From the NCBI GenBank assembly GCA_002391235.1, contig DGRX01000013.1:81712-145711 (forward strand): a DNA stretch of 64,000 nt, in the 5' to 3' direction. Shown in pieces: positions 36,091-41,835 of this stretch; position 1 is the stretch's first letter, and every line of letters starts with the position of its first letter. The DNA comes from Treponema sp. UBA4377 (lineage in GTDB: Bacteria; Spirochaetota; Spirochaetia; Treponematales; Treponemataceae). Below the pieces are notes generated by a model. That model worked only from the letters and a program-made list of their open reading frames with translations, searched no databases and was not told the DNA's origin. Both the position numbers and the translations under genes were made by a program.

Positions 36091-36119
36091 TTGACAAATG
36101 GCATATCCATAATTATATT
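36091..36119 (+). promoter_or_regulatory. Orphan promoter after module 1
   Basis: TTGACA, 17 bases, TATATT, matching the brnA-remnant promoter at 37425-37453 base for base in most positions. What followed has been lost; only a hairpin AGCCAAAA/TTTTGGCT at 36149-36178 remains. Confidence 0.55.
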
Positions 36120-36266
36120 CTAATTAAGCGAAGAAGTGGGGCGTACGAGCCAAAAAGGTAAATGGCTTTTGGCTTGAGCTCTTCAACGAATTTTCCGACA
36201 ATGTCTTTTATTTGTATTTTTGCTTCTCTTGTCATTAAAGTTGTTCTTTAATTATTCAATAAACCA

Positions 36267-36295
36267 TTGACGGAATTATGTTTGCCTGTTACTAT
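36267..36295 (+). promoter_or_regulatory. Promoter of the 36302 RNA
   Basis: TTGACG, 17 bases, TACTAT. Confidence 0.45.
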
Positions 36296-36301
36296 ATTAT
36301 C

Positions 36302-36368
36302 GCTTGAAGAGGAATCAATTTCTTCGCCGAGTGTTAAAGGCTTGTCCGAAAGGGCAAGCCTGATTTTT
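36302..36368 (+). ncRNA. Short plus-strand RNA with terminator
   Basis: CGCTTGAAGAGG then terminator GGCTTGTCC-GAAA-GGGCAAGCC and T7, the same hairpin as at 33385-33416. No open frame. Confidence 0.45.
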
Positions 36369-36400
36369 TTAAACTGAAGCGGCGGATTTTGTCATTGCTA

Positions 36401-36509
36401 AAAAAACGCTCCCGCCAAAAGGCAGGAGCGAATGTCGTTAGAGGGCAGCGCTCCTCTGTCGCATAATTCCAATGGAAAAGCCGCAGTGGCTATCTCTGAC
36501 GTAAACGAC
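36401..36509 (-). ncRNA. GTCGTTTA-family RNA with terminator, second full copy
   Basis: Minus strand GTCGTTTACGTCAGAGATAG, hairpin TTCC-ATT-GGAA where the 30186 copy has TCC-TTCG-GGA, CTCTAACGAC, then CGCTCCTGCC/GGCGGGAGCG and T7. GTCGTT/AACGAC here replaces the GTCGTT/AACGGC of the other copy. Confidence 0.65.
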
Positions 36510-36515
36510 AAGCAA

Positions 36516-36563
36516 ATTATAGCGCAAGATCGGGGAGAGCGCATTAAAGCCGCGCTTTAATAA
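36516..36563 (-). promoter_or_regulatory. Palindromic promoter (GCGC arms)
   Basis: Minus strand TTTAATGCGC, about 17 bases, TATAAT (36516-36521). Confidence 0.6.
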
Positions 36564-36575
36564 CATGCGATGCAA

Positions 36576-36794
36576 TCAATGACGGGCAGCTTTTTTTTCT
36601 TCTTCCAAATAAGAGCTGATTTTGCGAATTATTTTTGCGACGTCGAACTAATCGGGATTTTTTATGGACGCGGAATATTTTTCAGTTTCCACATCAAATG
36701 TCAATCGGTATTTTTGGTGAGGAAGGGTGTCCATTGATTCGACAATCATGGACACATTTCTTCCAGTCCGTTCAATGTTGGTAAGCTTTATCAT
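36576..36794 (-). pseudogene. Small unknown gene with an in-frame amber codon
   Basis: From the ATG at 36794: MIKLTNIERTGRNVSMIVES and so on to SIKNPD, then TAG at 36650-36648, then the same frame continues FDVAKIIRKISSYLEEEKKAARH to TGA at 36576. The post-stop part reads like protein, so one point mutation probably broke a 72-residue gene. It lies downstream of three-stem element G on the same transcript. Confidence 0.5.
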
Positions 36795-36844
36795 GTACGT
36801 TTTTGTAAACTTTTCTTTTCACTTTTCTTAGTGAACATAAAAAC

Positions 36845-36941
36845 GGAAGCGGCAGAAACTATAAATGCGGTGAACGCCAGATATGGCTACAAACCTGAGT
36901 TTCACGAAATATACGCTCAGGTGGGTGCTGCCATTGCTTCC
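36845..36941 (-). ncRNA. 97-nt three-stem element, copy G
   Basis: Arms GGAAGCGGCAG / CTGCC-ATT-GCTTCC, inner CCTGAG/CTCAGG (perfect) and TTTC/GAAA. The minus-strand promoter (TTTAATGACA, 18 bases, TATAAT at 36948-36953) starts the RNA right at the element, which is then the 5' leader of the 36794 gene. Confidence 0.6.
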
Positions 36942-36947
36942 AAAAAT

Positions 36948-36997
36948 ATTATAGCGCTCGTCTTTAGCGCTTGTCATTAAAGTTGTGCTTTAATACT
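36948..36997 (-). promoter_or_regulatory. Palindromic promoter of element G
   Basis: Minus strand TTTAATGACA, 18 bases, TATAAT (36948-36953). Confidence 0.6.
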
Positions 36998-37009
36998 GTG
37001 TCAGTAAAG

Positions 37010-37332
37010 ATGGCGCAACGTTGCGCCGTCTTAGATTTCTATCCTAATTGTCAACAGTTTTGCCGTCCCATAGTGCGTTAAAGTGCGTTAAAAGTGCGTT
37101 GAAAAATACGATGTTTAACGCACTCCAATTATTGATAATGTAAAGAGTTAGGAGATGTTCAACGCACTTTTCTTTATCTTGCCTTTCGGACAAATCACTT
37201 GACTATTGCTTATTAGAGTGCATTATCCTCCTACCAGCCTGATTTTGCCTGTTTTGGGAAGCTTATGGCTTGCCGGTCGCCTTTGCCGCTTGGATGGCTG
37301 GCCGGTTTTCAAGATGATGCAACGTTGCGCCG
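37010..37332. repeat. Palindrome-iteron module 2
   Basis: Bounded by GGCGCAACGTTGCGCC (37012-37027) and ATGCAACGTTGCGCC (37317-37331). It is colinear with module 1, including CTTTATCTTGCCTTTCGGAC, but its iterons read AAAGTGCGTTA. No gene is evident. Confidence 0.65.
37071..37171. repeat. Iteron cluster 3 (AAAGTGC-GTTA type)
   Basis: TAGTGCGTTA, AAGTGCGTTA and AAAGTGCGTT in tandem, then TTTAACGCACT and TTCAACGCACTTTT inverted. Confidence 0.7.
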
Positions 37333-37424
37333 TCTTAACTGAAGACAATGCTTCTAGGGAAAGCGCAAACTTTCTGCTTAAAAGAACTTAGTTTGCGCTG
37401 GTAAACGGAGCTTTAATTTTTTCC

Positions 37425-37453
37425 TTGACAAAAGCCATATCCATAATTATATT
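37425..37453 (+). promoter_or_regulatory. Promoter of the brnT remnant and antitoxin
   Basis: TTGACA, 17 bases, TATATT. Confidence 0.6.
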
Positions 37454-37472
37454 ATAATTATGCGAGGAAGTG

Positions 37473-37535
37473 GTGAGAATCATTTCCGCCAGAAAAGCTG
37501 ACGGACAGGAAACTGAGCAATACGGAGGGCTTTGA
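37473..37535 (+). pseudogene. BrnT toxin remnant (last 20 codons)
   Basis: GTG-started frame VRIISARKADGQETEQYGGL carries the IISAR-x-A motif that ends BrnT toxins (compare HIISARPATSRERKLYYE at 29477). Everything upstream of that motif has been deleted, and the promoter now abuts the fragment. It precedes an intact antitoxin-like gene by one base. Confidence 0.7.
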
Positions 37536-37536
37536 T

Positions 37537-37746
37537 ATGAGAGACCATTACGATTTTTCAAAGGCTGTGAAAAACCCTTATATTGGAAAACTCAAGCAGC
37601 AAATAACAATCCGCTTGGATGAGCAGGTGATTGACTATTTTAAGGAAATGTCGAACGAAACGGGAATGCCTTACCAGAACATCATCAACTACTATCTTCT
37701 TGACTGCGTGAAATCGAATCGCCGTTTGGAACTCGCCTTCGCGTAA
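37537..37746 (+). CDS. BrnA/CopG-type ribbon-helix-helix antitoxin, orphan
   Basis: The 69-aa protein (KLKQQITIRLDEQVIDYFKEMSNETGMPYQNIINYYLLDCV) is a ribbon-helix-helix protein of the BrnA type, with the N-terminal segment YDFSKAVKNPYIG. GGAGGG precedes the ATG. Its toxin survives only as a 20-codon remnant, so it may be a free antitoxin or repressor that protects against related toxins. Confidence 0.8.
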   Translation: MRDHYDFSKAVKNPYIGKLKQQITIRLDEQVIDYFKEMSNETGMPYQNIINYYLLDCVKSNRRLELAFA

Positions 37747-37842
37747 CTTTGATGCGGTTTAACGCTAAAGTTCTGCGCGGCAAAATAGGCGAGTGTTCGC
37801 ATAAATGAAAAACAGTTGACGTTGGGAAAAATTGTCAGCATT

Positions 37843-37864
37843 TATGATAGCAGATATGATAGCA
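37843..37864 (+). promoter_or_regulatory. Right arm-type direct repeat
   Basis: TATGATAGCA-GA-TATGATAGCA-AAT, 131 bases inside attR; it mirrors the left repeat TGACAGCA-GAT-TGACAGCA-AAT at 10316. Probable integrase arm sites. Confidence 0.5.
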
Positions 37865-37909
37865 AATCGAGACATTTTTTGCTGTTTTGCAATAATTATG
37901 ATAATTTTC

Positions 37910-37938
37910 TTGACAAAAGTGTTTATATAAATTATTAT
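37910..37938 (+). promoter_or_regulatory. Outward promoter at the island right end
   Basis: TTGACA, 17 bases, TATTAT, pointing through attR. The RNA would run antisense to the MATE gene; in the excised circle it would read through the attachment site toward the integrase. Confidence 0.5.
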
Positions 37939-37994
37939 ATTGCAAGGAATTGCGTGTAGGTCGCGCAATTTAATGAAAAACAGCTGGAATCCGC

Positions 37995-38022
37995 CGTTGG
38001 TTCGATCCCAATATCATCCAAA
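37995..38022 (+). repeat. attR: right attachment-site repeat of the island
   Basis: Perfect 28-base copy of the tRNA-Val 3' end at 10242-10269. The MATE stop codon (38014-38016, minus strand) lies inside it, so in an empty chromosome the tRNA end and the MATE 3' end would overlap. Confidence 0.93.
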
Positions 38023-39375
38023 CTTCTTTTTCTTGACGCGCTCAAAGAAAAACAGAGAAAGCGTTATCGAAATCGTTTCGGCAATCAAAAAAGACCACCA
38101 CACATTGTTTATGTTTCCCGTGAGCGAAAGAAGGTACGCGCTAGGCAGCAAGAACAAAAGCTGGCGCGCGATGCTGACAAACATGCTGTAGCTTGCGCTT
38201 CCAAGGGCTTGGAAAACCGATCCAAGGCAAATGCAAACCGCGGCTCCCATAAAGCTGGGCGCGATTATGCGAAGCGCCGGGATTCCAATTTCTAGCATTT
38301 TGTCGGAAGCGTTGAAAAGGCCAAAAAACTTTTGCGGAATGAACTCAAATAGCGAGACGCCGACGGCCATTATGGTGCACGCGGCGATTATGGCAAGCTT
38401 TATGACGCGCTTGATTCTGTCTGGCTTTTTCGCGCCGTAATTGTAGGCTATGATCGGAACCATGCCGCTGTTCAAGCCAAAGACCGGCATAAAGACAAAG
38501 CTGTTCAGCTTAAAGTAAACGCCGTAAACAGCGATTGCCGTGTCGGCGATGCCCTTGAACATGCCCAAAATCAAGTTCATTGTGTAAGAGGTTAAAGAGC
38601 CCACCGCCTGCAAAACGATTGACGGAACTCCGACCTTGTAGATTTGCAAAATCACTGTCGGGTCCGGACGAAAGCCCTTAAGGCTAAACTGGACTTCATG
38701 GTTCGCTTTAAGGTTAAAGACAAGCGACACGATTGCCGCCAAAATTTGTCCTGCAACCGTAGCCGCCGCCGCTCCTGCGATTCCCATTTTGGGAAAAGGT
38801 CCGATTCCAAAAATCAATATTGGGTCAAAGATGATGTTAAAGATGGCGCCTGTCAGTTGCGAGGCCATGGTCCAAACTGTTTTTCCTGTCGCTTGCAAAA
38901 TGCGGTCAAACATCGTTTGGCCAAACTGGCCAAAGCCCAAAAGCATGCAGATGGAAAGGTAAGTTATTCCGTAATTTATAATCGTTTGGTTTTGCGTTTG
39001 GCTTCTAAAGAAGGGCGGAACGAAAATGACGCACAAAAGCGCAAAGAAAATATAAGTGACCGCCGCCAAAAAAATTCCGTTCATCGCGCTTTTGTTCACG
39101 GCGTCAAAGTTCTTTTGGCCCAAGCGCATCGAAAGAAGCGCGTTCACTCCGACAGCCGTTCCCATGCCAAAACTGACCATAAGCATTTGAAAGGGAAATG
39201 CCATCGAAACCGCGGTCAAAGCCTCTTCGTTGATTTTCGCGACAAAAATGCTGTCGACGATGTTGTAGAGCGACAGCACGAACATGCTTATCATCATTGG
39301 AAGCGACATGTTCACCAAAAGGCGGCCAACCGGCATGACGCCCATCTTGTTTTCTTTGACTGGATTTTCTTGCAT
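38014..39375 (-). CDS. MATE-family efflux transporter
   Basis: The 453-aa protein has twelve candidate membrane helices and the two MATE repeats (start LLVNMSLPMMISMFVLSLYNIVDSIFVAKINEEALTAVSMAFP; second half GVPSIVLQAVGSLTSYTMNLILGMF). It would export drugs or cationic metabolites using Na+ or H+. The stop codon TGA lies within the island attR, which must therefore preserve the last codons. No regulator is adjacent. Confidence 0.9.
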   Translation of the reverse strand: MQENPVKENKMGVMPVGRLLVNMSLPMMISMFVLSLYNIVDSIFVAKINEEALTAVSMAFPFQMLMVSFGMGTAVGVNALLSMRLGQKNFDAVNKSAMNGIFLAAVTYIFFALLCVIFVPPFFRSQTQNQTIINYGITYLSICMLLGFGQFGQTMFDRILQATGKTVWTMASQLTGAIFNIIFDPILIFGIGPFPKMGIAGAAAATVAGQILAAIVSLVFNLKANHEVQFSLKGFRPDPTVILQIYKVGVPSIVLQAVGSLTSYTMNLILGMFKGIADTAIAVYGVYFKLNSFVFMPVFGLNSGMVPIIAYNYGAKKPDRIKRVIKLAIIAACTIMAVGVSLFEFIPQKFFGLFNASDKMLEIGIPALRIIAPSFMGAAVCICLGSVFQALGSASYSMFVSIARQLLFLLPSAYLLSLTGNINNVWWSFLIAETISITLSLFFFERVKKKKFG

Positions 39376-39516
39376 TCCGCCATTCTATAGGAACGCGGAA
39401 TAAATATCAAGCGGACAAAAAAAAGAACGGCGTTGGCCCTTGTTGCCGTTTCGCCGTTCTTCATATGTAATGCTTCGCGCTTAATTCCGGCGGCGAACCG
39501 CCGGGTAATGCTTAGC

Positions 39517-40635
39517 TTACCATTCCTTCTTGATGTCCTCGATGATGTTGGGCTCGCCTTCTTCTGTAGAGAAGAACTTGGCCTTCTTCATGTCGGGGAG
39601 CAAGGTTACAGTCTCGCCCAAGCGGAACGCGGCGTTGGCCGTTGTCTTGGCGATGATGTTCTGGCCCTTGTTTGTAGACAAGTAAAGGTGAGTCTCAGCT
39701 CCAAGCGGTTCCTTGTTGGTGATCTTCATCTGCATGGCGTTTTCGCCGGCCTTTTCGCTGTATTCCAAGTCTTCTGGACGAATTCCGAAGTAAACTTCCT
39801 TGCCAACATAGGCCTTGAGGCGCTTTTGCTGGTCGGCTGTGGGAACGACAGAGAACGAGCCTTCGTCAACGACAACCTTTCCGCCCTTTTCGATTACCTT
39901 TACGGTAAGGAAGTTCATCGGCGGAGTTCCGATAAAGCCGGCAACGAATTTGTTGATCGGGTTGTTGTAGAGGTAGAGCGGGGCTCCAATCTGCTGGATA
40001 ACGCCGTCTTTCATTACTACGATTTTGTCGCCGAGCGTCATGGCTTCGATCTGGTCGTGGGTAACGTAAATCATTGTGGCCTGCAAGCGGTTGTGAAGGG
40101 CCGCGATTTCGGCGCGCATTGTAACGCGAAGCTTGGCGTCAAGGTTTGAAAGAGGCTCGTCGAACAAGAATACCTTGGGGTTGCGGACGATGGCGCGGCC
40201 TACGGCTACGCGCTGGCGCTGTCCGCCCGAAAGGGCCTTGGGCTTTCTTGTAAGGTACTGCGTAAGGTCAAGCTGTTTGGCGGCTTCCTGAACGCGGCGG
40301 TCGATTTCCTTTTTGTCCATCTTGCGGATTTTAAGTCCGAACGCCATGTTGTCGTATACTGTCATGTGAGGATACAAAGCGTAGTTCTGGAAAACCATCG
40401 CGATGTCGCGGTCTTTCGGCGGAACGTCGTTCATTTCCTTTCCGTCAATAAGAAGCTTTCCTTCTGAAATGTCTTCCAAACCGGCGATCATGCGAAGAGT
40501 GGTTGACTTTCCGCATCCTGAAGGTCCTACGAAAACGCAGAATTCCTTGTCTTCAACTGTGATGTTTGAATTGGTAACCGCGCGGACGTTTCCGTCGTAG
40601 ATTTTGCCAATTCCTTTGAGTTCAACTTTAGCCAT
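39517..40635 (-). CDS. ugpC: Sugar ABC transporter ATP-binding protein (MsmK/UgpC type)
   Basis: This 372-aa ATPase has Walker A GPSGCGKSTT, Q-loop VFQNYALYPHMTVYDNMAFGLK, signature LSGGQRQRVAVGRA, Walker B VFLFDEPLSNLDAKLR, H-loop THDQ, and the C-terminal OB-fold regulatory domain of carbohydrate importers (GIRPEDLEYSEKAGENAM). No permease or binding protein is nearby, so it probably energises several sugar importers, as MsmX and UgpC-like proteins do. A terminator-like GCGG hairpin follows at 39480-39510. Confidence 0.92.
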   Translation of the reverse strand: MAKVELKGIGKIYDGNVRAVTNSNITVEDKEFCVFVGPSGCGKSTTLRMIAGLEDISEGKLLIDGKEMNDVPPKDRDIAMVFQNYALYPHMTVYDNMAFGLKIRKMDKKEIDRRVQEAAKQLDLTQYLTRKPKALSGGQRQRVAVGRAIVRNPKVFLFDEPLSNLDAKLRVTMRAEIAALHNRLQATMIYVTHDQIEAMTLGDKIVVMKDGVIQQIGAPLYLYNNPINKFVAGFIGTPPMNFLTVKVIEKGGKVVVDEGSFSVVPTADQQKRLKAYVGKEVYFGIRPEDLEYSEKAGENAMQMKITNKEPLGAETHLYLSTNKGQNIIAKTTANAAFRLGETVTLLPDMKKAKFFSTEEGEPNIIEDIKKEW

Positions 40636-40808
40636 GCTGGCCCTCCGTTAAATTATATTATTAGGATTATTTTAAGGCCTTTTTGCCGATTTGTCAAATT
40701 TTTTTTCGCTTTTTTTGGGAGAATTTTCACATTTTTTGAGCGGAAAGGGTGAATTTCTTTTTGCGGCTCTTGAACTTTTTTTGAAATTTTGCTATTATGG
40801 CGGAACTT

Positions 40809-40881
40809 GCCAACTTAGCTCACCTGGTAGAGCAGCGCACTCGTAACGCGCAGGTATTCGGTTCAAGTCCGGAAGTTGGCT
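40809..40881 (+). tRNA. tRNA-Thr (anticodon CGT)
   Basis: Acceptor GCCAACT/AGTTGGC, D arm with GCTC-ACCTGGTA-GAGC, anticodon loop CTCGTAA (CGT), T arm TTCGG-TTCAAGT-CCGGA; no encoded CCA. A terminator (AAGCGTTTCC/GGGGAACGCTT plus T8) follows at 40889. Confidence 0.93.
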
Positions 40882-40888
40882 TTAACTT

Positions 40889-40919
40889 AAGCGTTTCCTT
40901 TGGGGGGAACGCTTTTTTT
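40889..40919 (+). terminator. Terminator after tRNA-Thr
   Basis: AAGCGTTTCC-TTTGG-GGGGAACGCTT followed by T8. Confidence 0.8.
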
Positions 40920-41048
40920 TGTTTGTGAGCGTTTTGGTTACTGCGGACTTAAACCGAGCGGCTCAATAAATTTCGCCGCGCGCCGTTCTATCGATGAGGC
41001 TAAAAGCGAGCGGCGCTCGCTTTTTTAACGCCTCTTCGATTGTCGGCG

Positions 41049-41071
41049 GGTTCAAGTCCGGAAGTTGGCTT
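41049..41071 (+). repeat. Duplicate of the tRNA-Thr 3' end
   Basis: Twenty-three bases identical to 40860-40882 (T arm and acceptor end), 166 bases downstream in the same orientation. Between them are only two terminator hairpins. It looks like the second attachment site of an element that has been lost by internal deletion. Confidence 0.65.
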
Positions 41072-41171
41072 AAATTTACGCCTAACCATAGCGGTTGGGC
41101 GTTTTTTTTTTTTTATTTTTTTTTCCATAAAAACTTGACGATTTCCAGTCGTTTTTATTATCTTTATAGGT

Positions 41172-41810
41172 ATGGAAGAAAAGGAAGAAGAAAAAGAGCG
41201 CCAAGAAAGTCAAGAAAGCGCTTCTGACGGCAAAGAACAGGAAAAAAACGCAGAAAACGCCAGCGCGGAGGAAGGTTCCGCTCAAGAAAGCGATTCCGCT
41301 CAGCCTGAGGGCGACAGTTCCGCAGAGAAAGAAAAAGAGCCGACCCCGGAAGAGAAAATCGCGGCTTTGGAAAAAGAGAACGCCGACCTTAAGGACCAGC
41401 TTTTGCGCCGCGCCGCGGACTTTGACAACTACCGCAAGCGCACTATTAAAGAAAAGCAGGACGCCTACGACTACGCCAACACCGCGCTTTTGCAGGACTT
41501 GCTGGACAGCCTTGACAACCTTGACCGCACGGTTGAGGCCGCCGAAAAGGCAGACGACCCCAAGGCAATAGCCGACGGAGTCAAAATCATAAGCTCGTCG
41601 CTGATTTCGATGCTGGAGTCAAAGTACAACTTGACCGCTTTTGGCCAGGCCGGAGAGGACTTTAACCCCGACATGCACGAGGCCATCGGCAGCTGCCAGG
41701 ACGAGGTTGAAAAGCCGGTCTTGAAGGAAGTTTATCTTAAGGGATATAAGTTGAAGGACAGGGTCATCCGTAACGCCAAAGTTATGGTGACAATGCCAAA
41801 AGACAAGTAA
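41172..41810 (+). CDS. grpE: Nucleotide exchange factor GrpE
   Basis: GrpE releases ADP from DnaK. The 212-aa protein has a long acidic low-complexity N-terminus, a coiled coil (EKIAALEKENADLKDQLLRRAADFDNYRKRT) and the beta domain with GYKLKDRVIRNAKVMV. It precedes dnaK by 25 bases. No CIRCE element was found upstream, so heat-shock control by HrcA is not supported here. Confidence 0.95.
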   Translation: MEEKEEEKERQESQESASDGKEQEKNAENASAEEGSAQESDSAQPEGDSSAEKEKEPTPEEKIAALEKENADLKDQLLRRAADFDNYRKRTIKEKQDAYDYANTALLQDLLDSLDNLDRTVEAAEKADDPKAIADGVKIISSSLISMLESKYNLTAFGQAGEDFNPDMHEAIGSCQDEVEKPVLKEVYLKGYKLKDRVIRNAKVMVTMPKDK

Positions 41811-41835
41811 TATATAGAAGAATAGGAGAATAATT

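Noticed and set aside
36130..36240. Gene after the orphan promoter at 36091
   Set aside because: No frame with a ribosome-binding site or protein-like composition follows; only a small hairpin remains, so I treat it as a deletion scar.
12261..36941. Three-stem elements as true integron attC sites
   Set aside because: The outer ends do not give the RYYYAAC...GTTRRRY core pair in the right order, and several copies are clearly transcribed leaders or end in T runs. A recombination role is left open but attC is not supported.
11482..37171. CRISPR array
   Set aside because: Iterons are short (about 11 bases), occur in both orientations and lack uniform spacers; no cas gene is present.
40640..41171. 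CIRCE heat-shock operator upstream of grpE
   Set aside because: No TTAGCACTC-N9-GAGTGCTAA inverted repeat is present between the ABC ATPase gene and grpE.
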